Counted from the stretch's first letter, positions 35,501 through 46,656 are shown. The stretch is 64,000 nucleotides of DNA from Onthophagus taurus (GCF_036711975.1 NC_091972.1:6949001-7013000), one strand, 5' to 3'. Notes: a model not told the origin generated them from the letters alone. Made by a program: numbers and translations.

Positions 35501-38500
35501 CGGAAATGCACTAGAAATTTTAACCATAATGGCCGGATAGATTTGCTGGATAATCGGATATCCGGCCGAAGGAGATGCCGAATATCCGGTTTTTTGCAAA
35601 ATCACTATCCGTTCCATCACTAATATAGTCCATACCACCAGAAATGCGAATGACTCACCGCATTCATAATAAGCCATTTCACTCTAACACACGTCAACTG
35701 ATAGGCATAATATCTGTACCGTAAGCGGAAAATAATAACTCTACTATTTTTTTACTCACCTGGGTTTACTCTATGTAATAGAAAACTTTCCATATACTGT
35801 GGATTATCACCAGAACGTATCTTAGTTTTGTGCTTTTGCTTCTTACTGGGTAACAAAATCAAACGTACCTAAAAAAAAATAATTGCCGAATCATAAAATT
35901 ATGCCACCCCAGAAAAAATTTAATCAATTAAAAGTTAATTGATTGTCATTTTTCTTACTTGAGTGTGTGTAGGTTGACCTCTATCCCTACTGGGAATATC
36001 TCTTGCTTGAAGCACATGCACGGTCATTTTCCGCATCGGCGCATCATAAAGAAGCGCAATCTCTAAATGACCGCATTTGCTCGAAGCTGCGACTCCCACT
36101 TCCGGTTCGGATCCAACGCAGGAAATGAGCTCGCTGTTCTCGCTCTCGGTTGTCATCACAACTATGCACTAAAAAATGAATCAATACGTTAATTACAACA
36201 AAAATACATACTCAAAAGTAATCTAACGTAACTTACATCTCGGTTACTGTTGATATCCATGTGTTCAGTTGTGGTTACATTTTCCGGCTTTTCATATGCG
36301 ACTAAGTCGACTTGATTGTCGATTTTGGTTTCTCGAAGGGAATTTTGCGGCCTGAATGTACTAAAAATAATAAAAACATTAATTAACAGGATGTGGATAT
36401 CTTTTAAACAGGAAATGCTAAAATTATTTGATTTGAATGTGGTGATTTTAATCGCCTATTCACTAAAAATTACAATTTTTATAATTTAAAATAATGAATT
36501 CTTACTTTTTATTGTTTGGGGTTATTTGATTAGTGATTTTGGTAGCTGGTACACCATGTTTTTCACCAACGGAACTAGTGGTTGAGCTACAGCAAGAGCT
36601 ATTACTACTCATGCCGACCCTTCCTTTTTCCACTAGGGAAATCAAATCCTGCTGCTTCGGCGGATAATATTGCACCGTAGCGACGGCGACCGTCGGAATA
36701 GCACATGTTTGCTCCTCTTTCGTACCACCCAACTCCGAATCGGAGCTAGAATCGACGACGTCGAAGGAGTATCCTTTTGCTGAAAATAAAAAAAAAGCGG
36801 TTTTAAAACCCGTGTCTTGGGAATTTCAACCTACGATCAGAAAATTGTATCATGTGCGTGTAAAAATCGATTTATTCCTCATTGAAAGCCTTCTCCGGTA
36901 TACACTTCAACTTTTACGACCCTTTTTAAGCACAGGATCAACTTACAGAATTGCGAGACCCACACTCGAAAATTCATATAGACTTCGCGAATAGACACCT
37001 GAAACTAAAGCCAAATCGAACCGGACGCGATCGAAAACCCCCTTTAAAGAGTGACGGCTTAATGCGTCACGAAAGTGTATTAAATTTTTAATCAACATCA
37101 GAATCGATCCATTGTCATTATATTTTCTATTTCTGGGGTTGTTAATAACAGGTTTCGCCGTCCGTCATATGGTTTGGATTCCACAAGATTTCTTTTTTAC
37201 CTTACAATGTTAAATATTTACAGAAAAGTTCTTACGTAATTTGTGCTTGTTGCTGTTTGGCGATGTTGCAGAAGGCACGGGTGTTGACGATAGATGATTG
37301 CCGCTGCTTACTGTCGGGCAGGCTTCTTCGCAACAACTCATACCACTTACAGTATTCAACCACCATCTTTTATTAATGTAAAGGAGAAACACCAAGAAAA
37401 GAGCGCCTACACCGGCAAAAGCACCCAACAATGTGCTACCTTCAGATCCTAAAACAAAACAAAAATTCAAACATTAAATACAATTTATAATAAATTATCT
37501 ATATGGTTAAAGATAAAGGATGTCTAAAGTATTTTCTTATTTGCTTCTTTTTGAAAGGATTTAGAAGTAGCGTAACAAATTTAAAGATAAAACCTTAACG
37601 GTTCAGGTATAGAATCGGTTTTTCGCAGTTATTTTCCGTTTGGGAATAGAAAAGCGAGGTTGTCCCCGCGGCAATAGTGGAAAAGCGTTGCAACGTTATC
37701 GATTTTTGCCCCTGTTGAAGTCGTTTGCACTGCCGGTCGGCTACGGATAATCGTGGTAAATACGCACCCTCACAGCCAACGACCAGAAACACCAAATCGA
37801 CCTTGACTCAGGCCCCAAATCCCGTAAATTCCGATATAGCATCGTTGTTCGTGTAGCGGCACCTTATCGATTGTCACCGCAAATATTTTATTCATTTCGT
37901 ATCTACGCAACGTGCCCTTTCGAAATCCTTAAAAATTACTTTATGGGAAACGTTTGCCAATGGAATAATGTTGCCAAAAGGGTCAAATAACAGGAATTTC
38001 ATATAACTATGCATTTGCATTGTCCCACATAAAATGCAATTTAGCTCAATAGTACAGAAATTGGGTAATTTTGCAAAGAAAAAGTTTTGCTTGGAAAAGG
38101 TAACGTCCTTATGATAACCCTAAGTTTCCGTCTTAACATTTAGTTTAGCCATGCGTGCTAAACTAAATGTTTCTGGTTATAGGTCTAGTGTTAGTTCTAC
38201 TTTTCGTTCAATAAAAATATAAGACAATCTAACGCTAAATAACAATTAAAACTAAAACTAACACTAAACCTAGAACTAGAAACATTCGGATTTAGCCACA
38301 CGTCTTTCAAGACGGCTAAACCCGAATGATTCTAGTTCTAGGTTTTGTATTAGTTCTAGTGATAGTGCAAAACTAGAACTAACACTAGACCGAGAACTAG
38401 AAACATTCGGATTTAGCCGCACGTCTCTCAAGACGCCTAAACCCGAATGATTCTAGTTGTAGGTCTTGTGTTAGTTTTAGTGATAGTGCTAATGTGAAAC

Positions 38501-41500
38501 TAGAACTAGCAATAGGCCTAGAACTAGCAACAATGGGGTTTAGTCATGCGTCTCATAAGACGTCTAAAGCCGAATGATTCTAGTTCTATGTCTAGTGTTA
38601 GTTCAATAAAAACATGCAACATAGTGATATTTTATGCCAACTAGCGCTACCTAGCACCTACCAGCCGTCTTAAGAGAGATACGGCTAAACGGAATATTTA
38701 TTTGTCTAGGTCTAGTGTTAGTCGAGTTTTATTTGTTCTGTCATCATTATCTGAAATACACTAAGCTTATATACTCTTGCACTATTTCTTTCTATTAGTT
38801 TTTTGCTGACTCCTGTCTTCTCACTAACTGTGAATTGTCCAGGAATTTGATAGCCTCACTATTCACATGATGATGAAGTCTCTCTTCTTGTCCATTAGCA
38901 GAACTTGTAATAATTTCATTCATGTTTCCATTTCCAATTTTACTATATCACTATCTCTGGAGTACCAGGGTGCAGCTACCTTATTTTGGTTCGTTCTATA
39001 ATCGTTGTGTAATTGTTTCATTTGTTAGGTACTTGTTTTAACATAATTTTAAAATCCTTTTGTTTACAAATAAGATTTTGAAAGTGACAAAGAAATTTGG
39101 GTCGTATAAACTGAAAACAAAACCACTACCATCTAGACACGTAGAATCGAACAAGTGGTCGCGCCCACGCTTAGGTCCATTGATGGGGGGCAGGGTACAG
39201 CTGATTCTACTAAACGTGGGCGGTGATCAGCCGGTAACGGCAACGACGACGTTGTAACGATCGCCACGACGATGAAGAGGCCTTTATTTACGTTTCGTCG
39301 CGTTTTAATCCAATTAAGTGAAGTTGCGCATTACTTCTTTAAAGTTGGGGTTCCAAAAATAAGATGAGGAGACCTTAATAAGAGAACGAGCGAGTGTAAA
39401 GTTAAAAGAAAAAATAATGGAAGAAAAAAGAATATTGAAAGCGTAGTTGGGAATTTTTTTTACCCTCGACAGCACGTGGAGTCAAGTTGGAGGAGCCTTG
39501 GGGATAAGATATCGATTTCTTGGGTGATGCTGGGGATGAAAAAACGGAAAAATAAAGAAAGCAAAAAGGAAATGCTTCATGAGCTAGATGGTGGATTTTA
39601 CATTTTGAGTGGTTGTTTATGCAGGAAAAACGAGATTTATTGTTTCTTTTTTCAGAAAATATGTTCCGCTTCTTTAATAACAAGATAACTTTTAATAAAA
39701 ATATAATTTTAAGTTTTAATTAATTTTAATTTTACATCAAACAATCATTTACGTCGTGAATAATTCATTAATTAAAACAAATCTAAAAGACAGAATCACA
39801 AACGAAGGTATATTTCATTTTTATCATAAAATAAAATCAACATGCGTAAATGAGTTACTTTGCTGCATTGCACCATGAGAATTCGTGGTCGTCGCTGTTA
39901 ACATTTTCCACTCCTCTTTTTTCTCGACTTTTCCGTGACAGAGTTAAGAATTTATATCCGACTTTATTTGCTCACTTTGTAAAAGAAAGAAATTGACTGC
40001 TTTGTTCCTTTCCGAGTCTAATTTCGTTTTAATTAGGCCCCTTATCTTAGTCCCCACCGGGTGTAAGTCTCGGGGAATCCCGAGTTTCCGACATCAAACG
40101 CCGCAAACCGTTTTCTTCCGGATATATGGGGGCTTGGTCGTAAATTATAAACGCTGTGTAATTACTGTTTTGTACCCCGTGGTTATTAATATTAACATCT
40201 CCGTCTTTTTTTGCTTTCACAGAATTATTATTACTTCTAACTTCAAACTTAAATAAGATTTAATTTATTTTTCTTTTCACAAACAAATAACATGGAGGTC
40301 TATAAGTACGAAGGCTAGCACTAGACTAATACTAGTAGTATCACTAGAACTACAACTAGAATCTTATTTTAGTCCTCACCGGGTGTTCTTCTTCAGAAAT
40401 AAGTTGTTTCTGAAGAAGATTGTAACATGGTATTCGAAACGTTAGACATTTTTTCAGAAAACGCACGGCTTAACCTGAAAGATTTTAGTTCTAGGTCTAG
40501 TGTTTGTTCCAGTGATAGTACTAGTGTTAGTTCTAGTTTTAGTTTAACATAGAGGTCTTTCCTTATTTTTGTTGTCAGTTTCCAATATTTGTTTCGATTA
40601 TTTTTTTATATACGGATAAAGGATTATTGATTCATGGTTCGCTATTAAAACAGAGGCGGTTGGGTTTTCCAACAAAGATCTGTATATATGTATATATTTC
40701 ATAATATGATCCAAGACCATTAAATGATTGATAACACAAATGCTTCACATCTTGATTGATACGATCCTTTTCTAGACATAGAATTCTGTGTTGTATGTAT
40801 ACAGCGTGTCCCGTATCTTCCGCATCAGAGCATTATACGGTTGTAGGATACATTATTCTGAAGCGATCTTTCTAATAAAATTTTTTCGAAATGTTTATAA
40901 TAACCGCACGGGAACTGTTTAACGACGACCAATAACGGACGACTTTGATTCATCGAAAAAGTTTATTTCTCTTTCCATGACGAATCTATTGGTGAGTACA
41001 CGTGGGAAACGAGTTATCATCGGCGTAGCGAACCGGCCGAGGGTGACACCGATTACCTGAGTCTGATTTGCGATCTGCTGATTGGACGAAAAACAGTTCC
41101 TTTAAACAGTTCCCGTGCGGTTATTATAAACATTTCGAAAAAATTTTATTAGAAAGATCGCTTCAGAATAATGTATCCTACAACCGTATAATGCTCTGAT
41201 GCGGAAGATACGGGACACGCTGTATATGGCGTAGCTCAATATTTTGTTCACAAAAGAAAAATTCTTCTGCGCTAAGCAAGTATAAATAATAATAAAAAAT
41301 CTTCATATTAGATCAAAAAGTGTCAAATAATAAGTGTCCAAATTTTAACGCATCAGTCTGACGTTTAGGTAGATAGTTAAAAATCTTGTGTCGTCATACT
41401 ATTTGTAAAAATACCGGTGTGGCCACATAATGGAACGTGAAGATGTTGTAGATACTCCAGCACAAAGAGTCCTTTTCTTTGTGCTGCAGTATATGCGTCA

Positions 41501-43577
41501 AAATGTGTACCATTATTTACTAGAGGCAAGTATAAATGGTAAACTGAAGTAAGATACGATAAAAAAAAATGCAGCAGCTGGATATTTTGTGTTAGAAAAG
41601 AATATAGGTCGAATTTGGCATCGAGGACAGCGTCCTTACGTGAAGGGTCAATATGTGCAAATGTAAATTCGCGGATATCTAGATAAGTTGGCAAGAAGTG
41701 AAAAACCGTAGATGAAGTAGAAGTATTAAATCTGGATTGATTAAGCCCCACTCCGACGCAATTAAACCACACCTTACAGATCGCAACACATTTCATCGTT
41801 TGGAAAACTGCTTTGCAATGCTTAATTCTGATAGCATCGCTGTTGGTGCAATTATTTTTAAGAATATGACAAACTTCATTCGTGCTGATGAGAAATGGTT
41901 TTATTTAAAGAAAACTACTTCGCTTACGACGACAATATAGAACCTTATCAAACATGCAAAAATAACACAAAGGTTATGTTTTTGACTGTTGTTGCTCATC
42001 AACGATGGCCATTAATAAAACAAGAATCAGGGAGGTCATTGAATCTGTGACCAAGGTGAATACAGAAACATGATAGTGGATAAACTCCTGCCTGCACTTG
42101 AAGCTAAATGGTCTCGGTCTAATAGTCCTACATCTATTTTTATTCAACATGACAACACTAAACGTAATGTGTTAACCCCTAACAGTCCTAACACTAATAT
42201 ACTAAATCTCGGTTTTTAACTTATTTTTATCAACTGAGACTGAATAACGTCTTCGTACCGCATCAGCAATGCATGATAGAAATCATGAGGTAAATGGCGA
42301 CAACATTAAATTGACCCATTTACACAAAGACGAACTGGTTCGACTAGGATAGGTACCACGTTGTCTTAAATGTGATAGGAACCTCGTCGAAGCGGCTAAG
42401 GCAAAGATTATCACTTAAGTAACACTACTACTATTATTAGGCTAAATAAATGTCTCTAATACTCCCTGATCCATAGGCTGCATAATAGATATACTTTAAT
42501 ATCTCCACTTTGAAGGTCGTCCTCTTTATAATGGAATGGAGCATTATCAATAATGAATAAGGGTTTTTTGGACAAACCTTCATCATGTAAAAATTTTGCC
42601 ACGCTAGGAACGAATTCCTCATAAAGCCAATCATGAAATAAATATGCACTTCTTTGACTCTTGTAATAAACAGGCAGCGTATTCATAACTAAATTTTTGA
42701 ATGCTGTTGGTTTAGCAGACTTTCCTAGTAACATTTGTCTTGGTTTATGACGCCGAGCAACATTACTACAAGCCAAAATAGTTACACACTCTTTACTTCT
42801 TTTGAATCCTGGAGCTGTTGTTTCTTCTTTGGGAGCTAAAATTGAATTAGGTAACACTTTTAAATTTAAGTCTGTTTCATCACAGTTATAAAGTTAGTGT
42901 ATAACATTATTCTTATGCACACCAAGTGACATTTGGAAATTGATTATAACTGGGCAAAATGTTGGTAAAATTTAGAAATCAATAAAAGCTTAGAAAAGGA
43001 AAGTTAAAAATTGTTTTGAAAATGTTCTCTTTCCTGCGACGAGATTCTATTTATCCTACAGCCTCCCCGCAGCGAGTTCATGCAGGATGCAGATATTCCC
43101 TGAATGGGCCACTGTGGAAAGGGGACGCGACGCTTGATCGATACTAGTAGGGCGCCAACAACTCTCGGAAACCAACGAAGCCGAGGAGGGAAAGGGGGGA
43201 AACGCGACCACGAGGAAGTCCCACTTTTGCGTGGGAAGGCGTCTAGCGTGAAAAGGGACTCCAGCAAGTGGTCGTTACCCTCCTCATACTTTCAAAAAAT
43301 GAAAATAAGATTTTTGATTCAATTTAGAATATGAATAAAACTGAAATGTCGTATCTTTTTGGAATTTCATTTGTATCTTAAAAAACAATATTTTTCTTGT
43401 ATGAAATTTATGTTTCAATGCTCCGTGTATTTCAGTTTCGATGAAAACTGATACAAAAATGAAAAACTTTATCCCCCATTCCGCCGAAACGTTGAGCAAC
43501 GTGACCTACATTCGCCCCCATTCAAATCAACTACCCTTTAAAATTCATTCTTAATTCTTACCGATCATATTCAGCAT
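32600..43577 (-). CDS. Syt14: Synaptotagmin-14 (Syt14/16 type, Ca2+-independent)
   Basis: Ten coding exons on the minus strand: 43577-43562, 37448-37236, 36779-36506, 36360-36237, 36168-35959, 35868-35760, 33429-33272, 33216-33053, 32994-32853 and 32800-32600. They join in frame to 536 residues (human SYT14 is about 555). A single helix at about residues 11-32 ends in LYINKRWW, like vertebrate LYINKK. A Ser-rich linker follows, then C2A from about 242 ([10 protein letters not shown]) and C2B from about 394 ([20 protein letters not shown], ending HWMDMKE...CRWHVLLHS). These match SYT14/16 specifically. The Asp clusters for Ca2+ binding are largely absent, as known for this subgroup, so a role in Ca2+-independent trafficking is expected. 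The first exon codes only MLNMI plus one base and precedes a 6.1 kb intron. Introns hold a satellite array and several transposon fossils. Confidence 0.93.
33480..34108. other. Syt14 intron sequence, nothing recognised
   Basis: Part of the intron between the exons at 33429 and 35760. It is moderately AT-rich with no gene or repeat recognised before the hAT-like end at 34109. Confidence 0.4.
34109..35622. mobile_element. Non-autonomous hAT-like element enclosing a satellite
   Basis: The right end, read on the minus strand, begins TAGTGATGGAACGGATAGTG and continues through CCGGATATTCGGC and GGCCGGATATCCG, typical of insect hAT termini. The left end (34111-34160) has a related GGATAGTTACC...ATATCCGGC...GGTCGGATAT series in the opposite sense. 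No transposase is present, and the interior is the tandem array at 34292-35393. Confidence 0.45.
34292..35393 (+). repeat. Satellite-like array: three 363-bp dimeric units
   Basis: Units start with TATCCTCTTTTTAATGCAAA at 34292, 34655 and 35017, and the next unit start is truncated at 35380. Periods are 363, 362 and 363 bp. Each unit is made of two related halves of about 181 bp. One half has AGAGCCGTTTTGAAAAATCA and the other CAAGCCGTTTTGCAAAATAG, followed by comparable TTTGAAG...ATTCG blocks. Adjacent dimers are far more alike than the two halves, so the dimer is the unit of amplification. Confidence 0.85.
37449..37979. other. Proximal part of Syt14 intron 1
   Basis: Contains a 66-codon minus-strand frame (37795-37595) with raised GC content that could be an alternative 5' exon. 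It ends without a convincing donor in phase with the exon at 37448. No other feature was seen. Confidence 0.3.
37980..38640. repeat. Array of palindromic ctagaac units (cruciform-prone)
   Basis: After a 150-bp arm shared with 30500-30635 come about four units of roughly 120-155 bp. Each unit is near-palindromic: GGCTAAACCCGAATGATTCT, then TAGTTCTAGG...GTGTTAGTTCTAG, mirrored by CTAGAACTAACACTAG and GAAACATTCGGATTTAGCC. Units are joined at short inverted ACGTCT...AGACG boundaries. Non-coding. Confidence 0.75.
38641..40300. other. Syt14 intron 1, mostly unassigned
   Basis: Includes GC-richer patches at 39130-39310 and 40010-40140 that stand out against AT-rich flanks and could be regulatory or alternative promoter sequence. 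No protein family was recognised in the short frames here. Confidence 0.3.
40310..40560. repeat. Diverged ctagaac repeat with internal hairpin
   Basis: Flanks carry CTAGAACTACAACTAGAAT on the left and TTAGTTCTAGGTCTAGTG...TAGTGTTAGTTCTAG on the right, the same family as 37980-38640. In the middle is a perfect stem, TCTTCTTCAGAAA (40387-40399) with TTTCTGAAGAAGA (40407-40419) and a 7-nt loop. Confidence 0.6.
40799..41225. mobile_element. MITE with perfect terminal inverted repeats of about 120 bp
   Basis: The left arm, beginning ATACAGCGTGTCCCGTATC (40799-40920), and the right arm (about 41104-41225) are exact reverse complements by eye over roughly 120 bp. The 180-bp interior is GC-richer and non-coding. 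Flanking TA/TAT suggests a TA-type target duplication. Identical arms imply a recent insertion or gene conversion. It lies within Syt14 intron 1. Confidence 0.8.
41590..42230 (+). mobile_element. Mariner-like transposase fossil of the plant/oomycete (DD39D-like) type
   Basis: Frames in order include [71 protein letters not shown] and [12 protein letters not shown], then [12 protein letters not shown]. This matches the layout HxDEKWFYxxK ... IxxQQDNA ... NSPDLNxLDLGFF, best known from DD39D mariner-like elements of plants and oomycetes. It is broken in several places. Confidence 0.6.
42437..42900 (-). mobile_element. Pogo/Tigger-type (DDE_1) transposase fragment
   Basis: The minus-strand frame reads [20 protein letters not shown], then [31 protein letters not shown] and [19 protein letters not shown]. 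This is the first half of the DDE_1 catalytic domain with both the CDET and DNAP(S)H blocks. The N-terminal DNA-binding region is missing. It lies in Syt14 intron 1 on the host sense strand. Confidence 0.8.
43030..43275. other. GC-rich patch close to Syt14 exon 1
   Basis: About 240 bp of markedly GC-richer sequence (for example GAGGAGGGAAAGGGGGG and CGACGCTTGATCG) inside AT-rich intron. No family was recognised. Its place 300 bp downstream of Syt14 exon 1 would suit a regulatory element, but a GC-rich repeat is equally possible. Confidence 0.3.
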
Positions 43578-44040
43578 TGTGATCGTCTTCAAGTAACCAA
43601 TCACTTAAATAGAGTGTAACAAAAAGAACTGTATATAAAAAACACTACGTCCAAAAAAATAATTCCACGCCAACAAACATTGGAAACAAATTTTTCGTTT
43701 ACTAACTTGAAGGGAAGAACGCACCACAATCACTAAATTCAATAAAAACCAGCTGTTATTTTCTTTTATGTTTTTGGTGCACGATTAAAAAAAATTTATC
43801 AATTTTATATTAAACGCGTTGCGTATGTTTCACGCAGTTCGGTCCACGGTCTTCTGCGATGGATGTTGAACGTTTCGAACGACGACGACGTTGTTAGGGC
43901 GCATGTTTTTAATTTTTTGTTTTTTGGAGGGTTGCATGATTGCGCATGTCTATGGTAAATAAGGGACTTGCGCCGTTTGGTGGCGTCGCGAATCCTGCTG
44001 GCGGAAGGATATATCCTGATCGACTGGAAACTACAATGCG
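43578..44040 (-). promoter_or_regulatory. Syt14 5' UTR and promoter region
   Basis: Sequence upstream of the Syt14 start codon on the minus strand. A CpG-bearing stretch (CGAACGACGACGACGTT near 43880) is the likeliest core promoter area. The transcription start is not resolved. Confidence 0.4.
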
Positions 44041-44577
44041 GATGTCATGTTGAAAAGTGAAAATAAGGTCACTTGAAAATGATCAATGAATAAAATGCAA
44101 CAAAGGATTTTTTTAATGTGATGTTTAAGTATGATATATTTAAGATTTGTAGTAAGATCCGTCAGATATTAAACAAACAAATCATAAATATTAATATTTA
44201 TTACAGTTGTTATTATACCTGTCAATAATATCGAATGTTTATATTCATATTTGAGTACTGTCATTTGAAACAACCAACAAAAGATCGTCCTAGCTCGTGT
44301 ATGTCTAATATTTCATGAACAACTGTATAAATCATTTCTTTGACATTTTGACATCAATATTCTCTTAAAAATGACAAAATCTAGAAATAGAAACAAAATC
44401 TTACAGAACCATATTATTTTATGGCTCAATAAAAGCCGTGCAAGATGAACCATCTCAAATCATTTCAGTGTTATCTATAAAAAAGGCAAATCGAAGGTAA
44501 ATCACCAATATTATCAGAATGAATTTCCAAAGAAGAAAAAGAAGAATATAAAACTCAATAACAGTCAATTTTCATTA
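44041..44577. other. Region upstream of the 276-codon gene
   Basis: AT-rich. The frame of the gene at 44578 stays open upstream to about 44443, so its start could lie further left, or an acceptor (ATTTCAG at about 44469) could join an unseen first exon. Confidence 0.35.
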
Positions 44578-45408
44578 ATGGATTCAAAATTACCTTCAAC
44601 ATCGCCCTCAAAATTATTAAAATTAGTAGATAAGAGTAATTTAAAAAGTAAAACTAAAAATCTATTAAAATCAAGATTAAAACATTCCCGCGATGAAATT
44701 CTAAAAAAAAATGTTTCAACCCAGTTGAATACAGCATCCCTACGTAATGGAAAAGACAACGATTTAAATTTATTAAATGACTCAAAATTATCACCGGAAA
44801 TCCAATCAGAAGATAGTTCAACTAATCCATCTGTTTCGTCAGTTTCAAAATATGAACCAACAACGTCTCCGTCACAAACAAAGCGTCAAAACATTGAAAA
44901 TCATTCAAAAATGTACTTAAAAGAAACGAAATTGAAAAAAGAAATCCCATCAACAACTGAACAATCCATGCCATCTACATCTGCATTAATAAGAAAAGAT
45001 GATTTCGCATACCCAGAAATTCAACTGTCTCCAACTTTACTCCCACTACTAACGGAACATAGACCGAATCATTTAAATACCAGTTTAAACCCATCAAATC
45101 CAATGAATCGTTTACAAGAAAGAAGACATCATTCAAGACGCAGAGCAATTATGTGTTTACCAACTCCAACTCCTCCGCCGTTATTCGATGATAGTGGTTT
45201 ATATACTGGTTCACTACCTCAATCTTCTAGAAACAGATATCAATCACCAGCTGTTGAATTGGCAGAAGAATCTCAAACCTTGGGAATGGTTCGTTTCTCG
45301 TATAGAGCAGCTTTAGCAGAAACGAGAAATGAAAACAACGAACAACAATTGATACATTTAAACGAAAGGGGTCGATGGGTTCGAAGGAATAGAGAAGGAA
45401 GACGATAA
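44578..45408 (+). CDS. Paralogue of the C-terminus of the giant repeat protein; function unknown
   Basis: An intact 276-codon frame. The first 120 residues are Lys/Ser/Asn-rich and low complexity. The last 140 align with the C-terminal end of the protein encoded on the other strand at 46657-53800. Shared motifs are (Y/H)PEIQLSPTxLP, PTPPPLF followed by GLxTG and RNR, FxYR, NEN and a final basic LNxRxR...R tail. It lacks the membrane head and the 20-residue repeats. It could be a truncated duplicate with its own promoter, or a last exon whose upstream exons are not visible. The intact frame and the conservation of scattered motifs at otherwise high divergence suggest selection. No known family was recognised and no function is proposed. 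Confidence 0.65.
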   Translation: MDSKLPSTSPSKLLKLVDKSNLKSKTKNLLKSRLKHSRDEILKKNVSTQLNTASLRNGKDNDLNLLNDSKLSPEIQSEDSSTNPSVSSVSKYEPTTSPSQTKRQNIENHSKMYLKETKLKKEIPSTTEQSMPSTSALIRKDDFAYPEIQLSPTLLPLLTEHRPNHLNTSLNPSNPMNRLQERRHHSRRRAIMCLPTPTPPPLFDDSGLYTGSLPQSSRNRYQSPAVELAEESQTLGMVRFSYRAALAETRNENNEQQLIHLNERGRWVRRNREGRR

Positions 45409-46254
45409 AATATGTACATTCTAATTAAATATTTAAATAATGAATTAGTTTTGCATGGATTTAAGTTGGTATTGCCATAAATTTTGCTTTTATGTGTTGG
45501 ATACATTGACGACATTTTCGCATTTCTTGAAGATATTCGATGGGGTTAATACCGGCTTCATTCGGATATGGTCATTTATAACGATAATCTCCAAGTAGAA
45601 GACTGTGGTCAGATATTCTAAGGACGGTGAAAATAATTCTTTTTTATTGTAATTAGTGCGATATACTATACTAAAATACTACATTAAATTTAAATATAAA
45701 CTAGAGTTGTTTGTCATAATTTATGTGTCGTTTTATATTTTTTTATGTCTGCACCATGTCAATTAGTGTTTCACTCTTAGTCTCCATATTCCTGCACAAA
45801 CTTGTATCAGTCCATATATTTTACTGCTTCGCATCCATATTCTGTTCTTGATCTTGTAATAATGCGATAGATCTTGAGTTTGGAGTCTGGGTCTTTCTTC
45901 GAGATGTTGTGGATAGAGTTTACAAGAGTTGATAGATTCATTTTGGATTCCATGGAACCTTCCATTCTGCTGGAATTTGTTCAATTCTCCATATTTTCTG
46001 TACTAATTGATTGTTCTCTCCTGATGTTTGGGCAAGTTTTGTTGGCCTCTCTTCGATATTTTTCATACTCAACTCTCTTCATACTTATGTTTTGTTGTAG
46101 GCATTTTCTTTTTGTGGCATTCATTCCTTCCATTATTTCTACACTCATCATCATATTCATTTCCACATTATTTGTGGTGACCTATAGTGTCTTGAGCAAC
46201 TGAATAAACGAATTCTACCACTTTCACTACTTATTAGCCATTTCATTCTGGAAA
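45409..46254. other. Intergenic between the inverted paralogues; possible LINE remnants
   Basis: Minus-strand frames at 46166-45763 (ISMKRVEYEKYRREANKTC, then NNSSRMEGSMESK-like) have the feel of LINE linker sequence, but the match is too weak to name. No gene was seen. Confidence 0.3.
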
Positions 46255-46430
46255 ATCAATTAACTGGTGCAGTTTACAATCTTTACGCGATAATTTACCA
46301 GGATTGCTCGCAGATGTTGGTCTTGATGTTAGACAACTATGTAGTTTCTCCAAGATGGTGCTCCACCACATTTTTCGTTGGTAGTGCGGCAACATCTAGA
46401 TAACTCACCTCACCTTAATCCTCTTTGGGT
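46255..46430 (+). mobile_element. DDE transposase fragment
   Basis: Plus-strand frames give LTGAVYNL, then GLLADVGLDVRQLC and FLQDGAPPHFSLVVRQHLDN followed by SPHLNPL. This is the QDGAPxHxSxxVRxxLN...SPDLNPLD block of insect mariner/IS630-like transposases. It follows, in family order, the block seen at 1791-2095. Confidence 0.6.
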
Positions 46431-46656
46431 TGGGTTGGATTTTACATGAAGAATAAATCCCCAAGTTGATATATACTTAGTAGGCTGATTAGCCTTTTAT
46501 CAGACCTTGCATGGTGCAAGTCTATTCCAGATATTCTTTTATTCATATTATAATTATATGACACATATACATTTTAAAGGCAAAATTCTTTAATTAAATT
46601 AAACGAATACAAAATAAAAAATTCACTTCTAAAACTTTTAAAAATCCAAATTTTTT
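46431..46656 (-). terminator. 3' flank of the giant repeat gene
   Basis: TTTATT at 46538-46543 gives AATAAA on the minus strand about 115 bp after the stop codon. The remainder is unremarkable. Confidence 0.45.

Noticed and set aside
37595-37795. 66-codon frame as Syt14 exon 1
   Set aside because: It ends in a stop without an in-phase donor, while the 43562-43577 exon matches phase and donor exactly.
40387-40445. Hammerhead-ribozyme-like CTGAAGA...CGAAAC
   Set aside because: The core has an extra base before stem II and stem II pairs poorly. The hairpin is better explained as part of the repeat.
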